DNA of 54,433 nucleotides from Bacteroidota bacterium (GTDB lineage: Bacteria > Bacteroidota > JABWAT01): NCBI GenBank assembly GCA_020161835.1, contig JAIUNL010000022.1, positions 1-54,433 of the forward strand. Reading direction: 5' to 3'. The notes under the pieces were generated by a model, which was not told the origin of the DNA, ran no database searches, and saw only the letters and a program-made list of their open reading frames with translations. Shown here piece after piece: positions 39,835-47,560 of this stretch. Position 1 is the first letter of the stretch; each line of letters begins with the position of its first letter. Both the position numbers and the translations under genes were made by a program.

Positions 39835-40806
39835 TTACAGGTACTGATCAGGCTGACTTAAATAACCGCTGATGTAGTCATGAACTGCAGCTTCAAGGGA
39901 ACGAAACTGAACCGGACAGCCAGCATCACGAAGTTTACTGATATCTGACAGGGTGTAATATTGATAGGCTTTTTTTAAAGATGCAGGCATATCAACAAAC
40001 TCAATTTTTGGCGGAAGTGACATTGCAGAAAAAACTGCGTTAACCAGATCTTTCCAGGAACGGGCAACCCCGGTTCCAAGGTTATAGATCCCATTTACTT
40101 TCTTATTTTCGTAGAGCCACCATAAAACATCCACACAATCTTTTACATAAACAAAATCACGGAGCTGTTCACCATCTTTGTAGTGGGGATGGTAAGATTT
40201 AAACAGTTTTACCATCCCGGTTTCAGTGATCTGGTTAAACGATTTATAAACAACGCTCGACATGTCACCTTTGTGATATTCATTTGGACCAAAAACATTA
40301 AAAAATTTGATCCCAACCATTTTATCGAGAATATGCTGCCGATGCGCATGAAGGTCGTAAATCTGCTTGGAATAGCCGTACATGTTGAGGGGAACCAGTT
40401 TCAGCATAGATTCATCATCATCCTTGAACCCGAGACTGCCGTTTCCGTAAGTAGCAGCACTGCTGGCATATATAAACCTGGCCTGATTGGCCAAAGCCCA
40501 GTCACCGAGAATTTTGGTATACCTGAAATTGTTGGCCATCAGAAAATCAGCATTTTTTTCAGTAGTTGCTGAACAGGCACCCATGTGAAAAATACCTTCG
40601 ACCCTGGCGCCCAGGTTGTTTTCCTGAATCAGTTTAAGGAAATCATTCCGGTGAAGGTAATCTGCATATTTTCTGCGGACAAGATTTTTCCACTTATTGC
40701 CATCACCCAGGTTATCAACAATAAGGATGTCAGTTATTCCTACCTGGTTCAGTTTCCAAACCATGACATTTCCGATAAAGCCGGCGCCACCAGTTACAAT
40801 AAACAA
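39835..40806 (-). CDS. hldD: ADP-L-glycero-D-manno-heptose 6-epimerase
   Basis: 323 aa extended short-chain dehydrogenase. NADP-binding GGAGFIGNVMVWKLN at the N-terminus, catalytic Tyr-Lys in YGYSKQ (about residue 143), and HldD-typical blocks GDGNKWKNLVRRKYADYLH and FFNVFGPNEYHKGDMSSV. It epimerises the heptose precursor for the LPS inner core, which implies a Gram-negative outer membrane. Confidence 0.92.
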   Translation of the reverse strand: MFIVTGGAGFIGNVMVWKLNQVGITDILIVDNLGDGNKWKNLVRRKYADYLHRNDFLKLIQENNLGARVEGIFHMGACSATTEKNADFLMANNFRYTKILGDWALANQARFIYASSAATYGNGSLGFKDDDESMLKLVPLNMYGYSKQIYDLHAHRQHILDKMVGIKFFNVFGPNEYHKGDMSSVVYKSFNQITETGMVKLFKSYHPHYKDGEQLRDFVYVKDCVDVLWWLYENKKVNGIYNLGTGVARSWKDLVNAVFSAMSLPPKIEFVDMPASLKKAYQYYTLSDISKLRDAGCPVQFRSLEAAVHDYISGYLSQPDQYL

Positions 40807-40984
40807 AAGAAGGTACTCCTTTTCATGATTCTAATTAAATTAAAGATAGGGAACGCAACCATAATTTAAAAAGTGAATTTTCTTCAGCCTCACAAATAAT
40901 TCATGGGTAAAAAAAATAATACCCATTTTATGACGAAAAGATCACAAATTAACCACAATCTTGATTCCGGATATTTTTATCTGC

Positions 40985-41014
40985 TTGCCTTTGTTGCGGA
41001 AATGCCTAAATTTG
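40985..41014 (+). promoter_or_regulatory. fabH promoter, Bacteroidota type
   Basis: TTG (40985-40987), 19-nt spacer, TAAATTTG (41007-41014), exact TANNTTTG. It puts the transcript start near 41021 and supports the ATG at 41041. Confidence 0.7.
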
Positions 41015-41040
41015 TGAATCGTAATCAACAGGAATCTCAC

Positions 41041-42042
41041 ATGCAAAATGCAAAAATCGCCGGCCTGGGACATTATGTCCCCAAGCAGGTTGTTACCAAC
41101 GCTGATCTTGAAAAAATCATGGATACAACAGACGCCTGGATCGTCGAGCGAACCGGTATTAAAGAGAGACATTGGGCAGATGTTCCGGAAGAATCAACCA
41201 GTTTTATGGGTGCTCAGGCTGCAAAAGCTGCATTGGCACATGCCGGGCTTCAGGAATCGGATGTTGATTGTGTCATTTTTGCAACCCTTTCGAGTGATTA
41301 TTTTTTTCCTGGTTCAGCCTGTGTGGTTCAGACCTTTATGGCCTTTTCAGGAAACATTCCTGCCTACGATATCAGAATACAGTGTTCTGGATTTGTTTAT
41401 GGTTTACAAATGGCAGATGCATTCATCAGAGCAGGGCTTTACAAGTGTATTTTGCTCATCGGAGCTGAAATTCAATCAACTTCGCTGAATAAAACAACTG
41501 CAGGAAGAGATACAGCCGTTATTTTTGGTGATGGAGCCGGTGCAGCGGTTCTGGTTCCTTCAGAAAATCCGAACGAAGGAATTTTGGCTCATTCAGTTCA
41601 CGCAGAAGGGAAATATGCCAAAGAATTGTGGTGCGAAGGCCCTACACCCCTTGATAAAGTTCGGATGACACCTGAATCTGTTGCGTCTGGAAAACATTTT
41701 CCTTACATGAACGGACGTTATGTTTTTAAACACGCCGTTACCCGTTTCCCTGAAGTATTAAAAGAATCACTTGAAAAAGTGGGAAAAACGGTTGACGATC
41801 TGGATTGGTTTATTCCGCATCAGGCCAATCTGAGAATCACCGAAGCTGTTGGACATCAATTAGGAATTGCACCTGAAAAAGTTATTTCCAATATTCACAA
41901 ATATGGAAATACAACGGCTGCCTCAATTCCTATCGCCTGGTCTGAGGCGATTCAGGAGGGGAAAATTAAAAGGGGAGACCTGATTGGAATTGCTGCTTTT
42001 GGTGCAGGATTTACCTGGGGAAGCGCAATCGTAAGATATTGA
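41041..42042 (+). CDS. fabH: 3-oxoacyl-[acyl-carrier-protein] synthase III
   Basis: The frame is open from 40903, but the ATG at 41041 follows an AGGA site and a good promoter and gives the standard N-terminus (MQNAKIAGLGHYVPKQVVTN), 333 aa. The FabH catalytic triad is present: Cys115 (RIQCSGF), His260 (IPHQANLR) and Asn290 (KYGNTTAAS). It starts fatty-acid synthesis by condensing acetyl-CoA with malonyl-ACP. Confidence 0.93.
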   Translation: MQNAKIAGLGHYVPKQVVTNADLEKIMDTTDAWIVERTGIKERHWADVPEESTSFMGAQAAKAALAHAGLQESDVDCVIFATLSSDYFFPGSACVVQTFMAFSGNIPAYDIRIQCSGFVYGLQMADAFIRAGLYKCILLIGAEIQSTSLNKTTAGRDTAVIFGDGAGAAVLVPSENPNEGILAHSVHAEGKYAKELWCEGPTPLDKVRMTPESVASGKHFPYMNGRYVFKHAVTRFPEVLKESLEKVGKTVDDLDWFIPHQANLRITEAVGHQLGIAPEKVISNIHKYGNTTAASIPIAWSEAIQEGKIKRGDLIGIAAFGAGFTWGSAIVRY

Positions 42043-42078
42043 TATTATTTAGTCAGAAATAACAATTGAGGAGGATTT

Positions 42079-42990
42079 ATGCGTTTAGTAACCCGGTCAG
42101 ATTTTGATGGACTCGTTTGTGCTGTTTTGCTGAAAGATGTTGAGAAGATTGATGAAGTGGTTTTTGCGCATCCGAAGGATATGCAGGATGGCAAAATCGA
42201 AATCACCGATCAGGATATTATCACCAATTTGCCATACAACCCAAATTGTGGAATGTGGTTTGATCATCATGCCAGTGAAGGTGAACGTCTTGATCTGGAT
42301 GCAAATTTTCGTGGGTTATTTGAAGTAGCACCCAGTGCTGCCCGTGTAGTTTATAAATATTACAATTCACCAAAATTCAAAAAATATGATGAGCTGATGG
42401 TTGAAGTTGACAAATCTGATGCTGCACAACTTTCAAAGGAAGATGTTTTAAATCCAACCGGCTGGATTCTGCTTTCCTACGTCATGGATCCGAGAACCGG
42501 ACTTGGAAAATACCGGGATTATGAAATTTCAAATATGCAGCTGATGCACAACCTGGTTGATTGGATCCGTACCAAAACCGTGGATGAAATCATGGCACAG
42601 CCTGATGTTAAGGCCCGGATTGATCGTTATTTTGATCATGAAAAAGAGTTCGAATTATCAATGAAAAAACATTCGGTCATTGAAAGAAATGTGATTGTGA
42701 CCGATTTGAGGAATGTTGATGATGCTCCTACAGGTAACCGGTTTAAAATTTATGCGATGTACCCTGAAGCCAATATCCAGGTTCGGATCAGTTACGGCAA
42801 GGATAAGAACACGGTAGTTTGTGCACTTGGACATTCGATTTTTAACCGCACGAGCAATACCAACGTTGGTTCACTGATGTCGAAATTTGGCGGTGGTGGT
42901 CATCGTGGAGCCGGAACCTGCCAGCTTACCGGTTCAAATGTTGAAGTCCAAATCAGAGAAATTGTGGATGCCTGTAAAAAAGACGGCTAA
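42079..42990 (+). CDS. DHH family phosphoesterase (exopolyphosphatase-like)
   Basis: 303 aa. N-terminal metal motif SDFDGLVCAVLL, DHH box MWFDHHAS near residue 60, and DHHA1 glycine loop GGGGHRGAGTCQ near residue 275. Similar to NrnA at 13423 in plan but clearly a different subfamily, usually annotated as a DHH phosphoesterase or putative exopolyphosphatase. The RBS is an ideal GAGGAGG. A terminator follows. Confidence 0.82.
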   Translation: MRLVTRSDFDGLVCAVLLKDVEKIDEVVFAHPKDMQDGKIEITDQDIITNLPYNPNCGMWFDHHASEGERLDLDANFRGLFEVAPSAARVVYKYYNSPKFKKYDELMVEVDKSDAAQLSKEDVLNPTGWILLSYVMDPRTGLGKYRDYEISNMQLMHNLVDWIRTKTVDEIMAQPDVKARIDRYFDHEKEFELSMKKHSVIERNVIVTDLRNVDDAPTGNRFKIYAMYPEANIQVRISYGKDKNTVVCALGHSIFNRTSNTNVGSLMSKFGGGGHRGAGTCQLTGSNVEVQIREIVDACKKDG

Positions 42991-43010
42991 GAAAACTGTT
43001 TCAGTGTTAA

Positions 43011-43039
43011 AAAAAACCCGCCAAACAGCGGGTTTTTTT
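43011..43039 (+). terminator. intrinsic terminator after the DHH phosphoesterase
   Basis: AAAAAACCCGC / GCGGGTTTTTTT with a 6-nt loop. Confidence 0.9.
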
Positions 43040-43147
43040 ATGCCCATTCTTTTTTTTGAACAGAATTGATATGATAAACAGATAAAAGAATCGAATTGAA
43101 GATATATTCCTAAAATATTAAATTTTTATCCGGAAATCCCCGAACTC

Positions 43148-43178
43148 TTGCCAATTCAGTTATGAGTGATTACTTTGA
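43148..43178 (+). promoter_or_regulatory. candidate promoter of the CBS protein
   Basis: TTG (43148-43150), 20-nt spacer, TACTTTGA (43171-43178), close to TANNTTTG. A transcript start near 43185 rules out the earlier in-frame ATG at 43166. Confidence 0.5.
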
Positions 43179-43207
43179 TAGTTGATGATCAAAGCAGGAG
43201 GGATTTT

Positions 43208-43741
43208 ATGTCTGAGTATCTCGAGGAAGAAATGCAACACTATCTTGAACCCATTGCCAAAAAACTATCTGATGTTTCGTTTGCTGATATTCTTTCCCGC
43301 CCGATCAGGGATTTGAAACTTGTACCGGCAACTTTAGTTAATGAAGATACTCCACTTTCAGAGACCATTGGCATCATGCAGAATAAACAATATGGGGCGC
43401 TACTGGTTACTCATAATGATCAGCTTGCCGGAATTTTCACCGAACGTGATATTCTGAACCGGCTGATTGGTGCTACACTGGAGCTCGACAGCACTCCGGT
43501 TTCTGCCTATATGACCAAAAACCCTGAGTCTTTAATGGATATTGACCCCGTCGTCTATGCAATGAACAAAATGGTGGTGGGAGGTTTTCGCCATATTCCA
43601 ATCACAGATAAGACCGGAAAACCTGTTTCTGTGCTTTCAATACGGGATTGTATTGCCTTCATCTGCAGTTTTTGTGATGAAGAAGTTTTCAATCTGCCTA
43701 TAAACCCGCAACGGGATGGACAGGCAAGAGAAGGCGCCTGA
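43208..43741 (+). CDS. CBS-domain protein
   Basis: The ATG at 43208 is preferred over 43166 because of an excellent CAGGAGGGA site 6 nt before it; the product is 177 aa. Two CBS motifs: PATLVNEDTPLSETIGIMQ to GIFTERDIL (about 50-95) and the repeat with MTKNPESLMDIDPVVYAMN to VLSIRDCIAF (about 105-155). CBS pairs bind adenine nucleotides and act as energy sensors; no effector domain is attached. Convergent with the acid phosphatase gene. Confidence 0.85.
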   Translation: MSEYLEEEMQHYLEPIAKKLSDVSFADILSRPIRDLKLVPATLVNEDTPLSETIGIMQNKQYGALLVTHNDQLAGIFTERDILNRLIGATLELDSTPVSAYMTKNPESLMDIDPVVYAMNKMVVGGFRHIPITDKTGKPVSVLSIRDCIAFICSFCDEEVFNLPINPQRDGQAREGA

Positions 43742-43744
43742 TTT

Positions 43745-44515
43745 TTACTTTTTTAAGGATTTTAATCTGATTTCTGATTTTTCGGCTTCAGTTGTACCGA
43801 AATTCCAGTTAAACAGAGCACTTTCCCAATCGCCATAAAGTGAATTCGGAAGCATAATAAAACGGCTTCCGAATTCTTTTTTCAAACTGTCAACAGCCTG
43901 TTCACGTTCTTGAACTGACTTTCCGTCAAAAAGGTCAGAAAAATCTGCCAGATTATCGCCAACCAATACGACTACCTCATATTTTTCCTGAATTTTTTTC
44001 CTTCTGATCTCTTTGGAGTTTTCCTTTTCTTTGAAAATCATTTGGGATTCAGTAACCTGGGGGAATCCGGTCGCAGATAAATTTCGCATTGTGGCAGGAA
44101 TATCAGCCAATTTCCGGTTTGAAACATAGAAAATGGTGACATGTTTTTCATCGGCGTAGGTAAGAAATTCAAGTGAGCCAGGAATCGGGGTAGCCTTTGC
44201 CTCTTCTATCCATTCCTTCCATCCTTTCGGATAAGACTCTCCGCTGGTGATTTGTCTGGCCTGATAGGGTGAATTGTCGAGAACGGTTTCATCTATATCA
44301 AGAATAACTGCTAAAGGTTTAGAGACAGTTTGAGTTGTTAATGCCAGATCCAGGGTGACTTTCGCAAAATTATAAGCCTGAATTTGAAGGGCTTTAACTT
44401 CAGCTGCGGTTTGAAAATAGTTGACTGCCTGAATGGAATATTCTTTATAAACCGGTTGGGCACCCAAATTTGCTGTAACAAAGAAATAGGAAAGAAAGAC
44501 GATGAATTTTTTCAT
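43745..44515 (-). CDS. HAD-superfamily acid phosphatase, lipoprotein e(P4)/class B type
   Basis: Start moved from 44593 to the ATG at 44515 because this gives a signal peptide (MKKFIVFLSYFFVTANLGAQ) and removes a non-family extension; 256 aa. HAD motif I ILDIDETVLDN near residue 72, motif II YVSNRK, and motif IV VLVGDNLADFSD. No lipobox cysteine is seen, so it is a secreted periplasmic form. It probably hydrolyses nucleoside monophosphates or other phosphomonoesters. Confidence 0.82.
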   Translation of the reverse strand: MKKFIVFLSYFFVTANLGAQPVYKEYSIQAVNYFQTAAEVKALQIQAYNFAKVTLDLALTTQTVSKPLAVILDIDETVLDNSPYQARQITSGESYPKGWKEWIEEAKATPIPGSLEFLTYADEKHVTIFYVSNRKLADIPATMRNLSATGFPQVTESQMIFKEKENSKEIRRKKIQEKYEVVVLVGDNLADFSDLFDGKSVQEREQAVDSLKKEFGSRFIMLPNSLYGDWESALFNWNFGTTEAEKSEIRLKSLKK

Positions 44516-44662
44516 TTGAAGGATTGTAAAAAGTGAATAATAACCACTGAAATTAAATGACAGAAAACATAAATCCAAAAATTCAAAAAACAAAAGAACC
44601 GTTGTGTTTTCATTTAGCCCTTTCCCCTGGTTCCTTCAACAGGTTACTTTTTGGCGTAAGTC

Positions 44663-44692
44663 TTGAATATTTGAAAAGTTTACCTATTTTTA
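44663..44692 (+). promoter_or_regulatory. candidate promoter of the small membrane protein and ytfJ-like gene
   Basis: TTG (44663-44665), 19-nt spacer, TATTTTTA (44685-44692), one base off TANNTTTG, 30 nt before the ATG at 44722. Confidence 0.45.
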
Positions 44693-44721
44693 TGAAAAAT
44701 AACGAAGGATAGTACTGTTAA

Positions 44722-44898
44722 ATGGCGAATGAAACTAACCCAGTCAATAAAAAACGGAAAATCAGAACTGCAATTTTTATTGTTCTAACCGGCCTGTTCA
44801 CCTTCTATATCTTTCTTTTCCCTGAATTATGGATTTTTGCTTCTGTGATGGCTGCCCTGAGTGCCATTGGGCTGATTGTAAATCTTCGTTTGAAATGA
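44722..44898 (+). CDS. small two-helix membrane protein, 58 aa
   Basis: Translated by hand: a basic N-terminus (MANETNPVNKKRKIRT) then two hydrophobic helices (AIFIVLTGLFTFYIFLF and IFASVMAALSAIGLIVNL), ending RLK. AAGGA lies 13 nt upstream of the ATG and a promoter candidate precedes it. The next gene starts 39 nt downstream on the same strand. No family recognised. Confidence 0.55.
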   Translation: MANETNPVNKKRKIRTAIFIVLTGLFTFYIFLFPELWIFASVMAALSAIGLIVNLRLK

Positions 44899-44937
44899 AG
44901 ATATTCTGAATTCAACAACAACAAAAAAGGAAAACTG

Positions 44938-45459
44938 ATGAAATCTCTGCTGATATCTTTCTTACTGCTTTGTCTTCCTGTACTGACATCAGCCCAGGTG
45001 GCCGTTGGAGTTGTACTTCCAAAAGTTGATCTGAGTGGCGACAATGGTGGACGTCTTAACGGCCAACTTTGGAGCAGTTCTGAAATTACAGGTAAAGTTT
45101 ACACCATGATGTATGTTGACCCTGATGAGAAAGGCATTAACGAACATGTTGAACAGGCATTGAAAGCAGAAAATTTCCCGAGGGATAAATATGGTTCAAT
45201 TGCAATGATCAATATGGATGCAAGCTGGAAACCCAATGCCGTCATCAAAATGGTCATTGACGGAAAACAAAAGGATTTTCCGCATACTATTTATGTGATG
45301 GATAAAGATAAAATTCTGGTGAAAAAATGGGGATTGGCTGACGACAATTACCACGTTATTACATTTGATAAAACCGGAAAAGTTATTTTTCAAAAAGCTG
45401 GAAAGCTGACCGATTCTGATGTTAAAAAGTTGATTGAAGCGATTAAAACCAACTTGTAA
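44938..45459 (+). CDS. YtfJ-like periplasmic thioredoxin-fold protein
   Basis: 173 aa with signal peptide MKSLLISFLLLCLPVLTSAQ. The mature part fits the YtfJ family: GKVYTMMYVDPDEKGINEH, a DASWKPNAVIKMVI block, FPHTIYVMDKDKILVKKWGL. The redox CxxC of thioredoxins is absent, so it is not a disulfide enzyme. Role unknown. Confidence 0.7.
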   Translation: MKSLLISFLLLCLPVLTSAQVAVGVVLPKVDLSGDNGGRLNGQLWSSSEITGKVYTMMYVDPDEKGINEHVEQALKAENFPRDKYGSIAMINMDASWKPNAVIKMVIDGKQKDFPHTIYVMDKDKILVKKWGLADDNYHVITFDKTGKVIFQKAGKLTDSDVKKLIEAIKTNL

Positions 45460-45470
45460 GATAAGCCAGT

Positions 45471-45794
45471 TCAACTTGAAAATTTAAGTCCAACAATTCC
45501 GGCAACAATCAGCAGCATACAGACCATTCTGATGGCTGTTGCCGGTTCTTTAAATAAAATCATCCCGAGAATTGCAGTCCCAACTGCCCCAATCCCAGTC
45601 CAAATTGCATACGCCGTTCCAACCGGCATTTTTTCAACTGCTTTTGCAAGAAAAACAAAACTCAAAATCATGGCAATGATTGTGAAAATGGTGGGTTTTA
45701 ATTTGGTCAGACCTTCAGAATATTTAAGTCCGATTGCCCAGGAAATTTCAAGAATTCCTGCGATGATGAGAAAAAACCAGCCGGATGAAAGCAA
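45471..45794 (-). CDS. small multidrug resistance (SMR) family transporter, SugE-like
   Basis: 107 aa with four transmembrane helices. SMR features are WFFLIIAGILEISWAIGLKY (with the essential membrane Glu in EISWA), TAYAIWTGIGAVGTAILG and a final GIVGLKF. The GLKYSEG stretch and general sequence fit the SugE/Gdx (guanidinium exporter) branch better than EmrE. It is convergent with the ytfJ-like gene (11-nt gap). Confidence 0.88.
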   Translation of the reverse strand: MLSSGWFFLIIAGILEISWAIGLKYSEGLTKLKPTIFTIIAMILSFVFLAKAVEKMPVGTAYAIWTGIGAVGTAILGMILFKEPATAIRMVCMLLIVAGIVGLKFSS

Positions 45795-45957
45795 TGGGAA
45801 CCTCAGTAGTCAGTTTAGCTTTGTAAATTAGAAACTTCAATTCAATATTTAAAATTTCCTTCGCAGAAATTAGTTTCTGAATTCAAGATTCCACAAACTC
45901 TTCATTCGTTAATAAAACTGAAAATCACTAAATTGAGTATTATTTTTCTGGGTAACT

Positions 45958-46401
45958 ATGACTATTCTCGAAGCACAACAATCGGTAATTGACGAATTTT
46001 CACAATTTACTGATTGGGAAGATAAATATCGTCACTTAATCCAAATGGGAAAGGCAATGCCTGACTTTCCCGCTGAATTTCAGATTGATGATTACAAAGT
46101 TAATGGGTGCCAGTCTCAGGTTTGGCTCAAGGCTGGCCTGGAGGGTCAGCGAATTGTTTTTCAGGCAGATAGTGATGCTTTTATCGTAAAAGGTCTGGTT
46201 TCCCTTCTCATTCGTGTTTATTCAAATCAATCTCCGGCGGATATCATTGCAACACCGCCCGATTTTCTGAAACAAATTGGTCTCGATCAGCATTTATCAC
46301 AAAATCGTACAAACGGATTGGCATCGATGGTGAAAAAAATAAAAACCTATGCAATTGGCTTCCAGATGATTTTGCAGAGGAAAACAGAAGATAGAAGATA
46401 G
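45958..46401 (+). CDS. sufE: SufE-family Fe-S assembly sulfur acceptor
   Basis: 147 aa. The sulfur-accepting cysteine is Cys51 in DYKVNGCQSQVWL, the family signature. It takes persulfide sulfur from the cysteine desulfurase SufS. No sufS is nearby. The last codons (KTEDRR-stop) are made of the first units of a heptamer tandem repeat that continues downstream to 46475. Confidence 0.9.
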   Translation: MTILEAQQSVIDEFSQFTDWEDKYRHLIQMGKAMPDFPAEFQIDDYKVNGCQSQVWLKAGLEGQRIVFQADSDAFIVKGLVSLLIRVYSNQSPADIIATPPDFLKQIGLDQHLSQNRTNGLASMVKKIKTYAIGFQMILQRKTEDRR

Positions 46402-46475
46402 AAGTCAGAAGACAGAAGTCAGAAGTCAGAAGACAGAAGTCAGAAGGCAGAAGGCAGAAGGCAGAAGGCAGAACA
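46385..46475. repeat. heptamer minisatellite (CAGAAGN)
   Basis: Thirteen 7-nt units in a row (variants CAGAAGA, TAGAAGA, CAGAAGT, CAGAAGG), including four identical CAGAAGG. The sufE stop codon (46399-46401) is inside the third unit. Confidence 0.9.
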
Positions 46476-46502
46476 TTTTAGACCTTAAATATGAATACTT
46501 CA

Positions 46503-46522
46503 ATTCAAAATTTAAAATTCAA
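46503..46522. repeat. AT-rich dispersed palindromic repeat, copy 2
   Basis: Same 20-mer as at 39003-39022, 28 nt after the heptamer array. Confidence 0.5.
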
Positions 46523-46560
46523 AATTAAGAATTGTTTTAAAGCCCATTGGGCTATCATGA

Positions 46561-46827
46561 TTATAGGTTTTCGTTTTGATTTTTCAGCTCTGACCCGATT
46601 TTTTCTGACATTTTTAGAAAATCAGGAAAACCTGAAGAAAGTAAATCGTGCCAAGGGAAATTTGAAAACTCTAACCTGTGTGATTCCGGAATATCAGAAT
46701 GAAAAGTGAAAAAATCTTTTGCGTTTAAAACAGCATTATTTTTTTCAATTTGATTATATCTTTCCGGGTGATCATGAATCCGGTTCAAGATGGTAATATG
46801 GTGACTGAATAGTTTTTCAATGGTCAT
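46561..46827 (-). CDS. hypothetical small protein, 88 aa
   Basis: Minus-strand frame from an ATG with AGGTGGG about 9 nt upstream. The sequence (KLFSHHITILNRIHDHPERY, then FTFHSDIPESHRLEFSNFPW) has normal protein-like composition, and no signal peptide or membrane helix. An antisense plus-strand frame (46491-46709) starts inside the AT-rich repeat and looks less natural. Could still be non-coding. Confidence 0.4.
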   Translation of the reverse strand: MTIEKLFSHHITILNRIHDHPERYNQIEKNNAVLNAKDFFTFHSDIPESHRLEFSNFPWHDLLSSGFPDFLKMSEKIGSELKNQNENL

Positions 46828-46903
46828 TTATGAAACCCACCTGTATTTTTGACTTGATCCCATTTTTATCTACTTTCAAAGTAAATATAACGAATTAAAC
46901 CAA

Positions 46904-47365
46904 ATGCCAAGAATTTGTCTGCTTTTTATATTCATTTTTTGTTTTGCATTTTCTTCTTTTGGGCAACATCCAAATGGAATTGGTGCACGGTGGGGAACTC
47001 TAAATGGGTTTACTTTAAAGCATTGGACCAATAATATCAATTCAATTGATGGAACCCTCTCTTATACAATTAAAGAGTATGCTTTTCTTGATTTGAACTA
47101 CTCCTGGCATTTTCGGGGATTGATTGATGATTATACCATTTTTTTTTACTGGTCACATGGTGCTTTTGGGGGCAAATCTGCAGGAAAGGGGAAAGGCCTT
47201 GCTGAACGGTTTCCTTCATGGTACGCTGGCGGGTCAATCAGAGCAGGATTATCAATACCTATCGGGGTTATCGATTTTGCCGTGGAGTCCGGGGGACGGT
47301 CAACTGTTTATCCCAAATTTTTTGGAGAAGTTTTTACCGAAGGAATTATCAGATATTGGTTTTGA
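46904..47365 (+). CDS. small exported outer-membrane-barrel-like protein
   Basis: 153 aa. Signal peptide MPRICLLFIFIFCFAFSSFGQ followed by strands rich in aromatic and glycine residues (GARWGTLNGFTLKHWTN, FLDLNYSWHF, WYAGGSIRAGLSIPIGVIDF) and a terminal aromatic (IIRYWF-stop), the classic C-terminus of a beta-barrel assembled by BamA. No family recognised. A weak promoter-like TTG-N19-TACTTTCA lies just upstream. Confidence 0.6.
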   Translation: MPRICLLFIFIFCFAFSSFGQHPNGIGARWGTLNGFTLKHWTNNINSIDGTLSYTIKEYAFLDLNYSWHFRGLIDDYTIFFYWSHGAFGGKSAGKGKGLAERFPSWYAGGSIRAGLSIPIGVIDFAVESGGRSTVYPKFFGEVFTEGIIRYWF

Positions 47366-47560
47366 GTCTTTTAATTGCAATTCAACTGATCAATTTTGAC
47401 TTTGATTATTTTTCCCGGTCTGACCAGTCATAATTAACTATCAGGGTAAATTTTCCCAGGCTGAACCAAGGTTTTGAGTGCATATTTGCACTTCATGACA
47501 ACATTTTTGCTTGTTTCCCAATTTTAAGGTCGTGACCTCAAAAAAATTGCTGTTAAATAG

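Noticed and set aside
40903..41040. 46-residue N-terminal extension of FabH
   Set aside because: The promoter at 40985-41014 lies inside this stretch and the extension is not family sequence.
44516..44593. 26-residue N-terminal extension of the acid phosphatase
   Set aside because: The signal peptide starts at the internal ATG (44515), so the extension would bury it.
46385..46475. CRISPR-like tandem repeats
   Set aside because: Units are 7 nt with no spacers; this is a minisatellite, and no cas gene is present.
47477..47492. Small perfect dyad AGTGCA-N4-TGCACT downstream of the barrel-like protein
   Set aside because: No T-run and no promoter nearby; a 6-bp dyad alone in a spacer is too weak to call.
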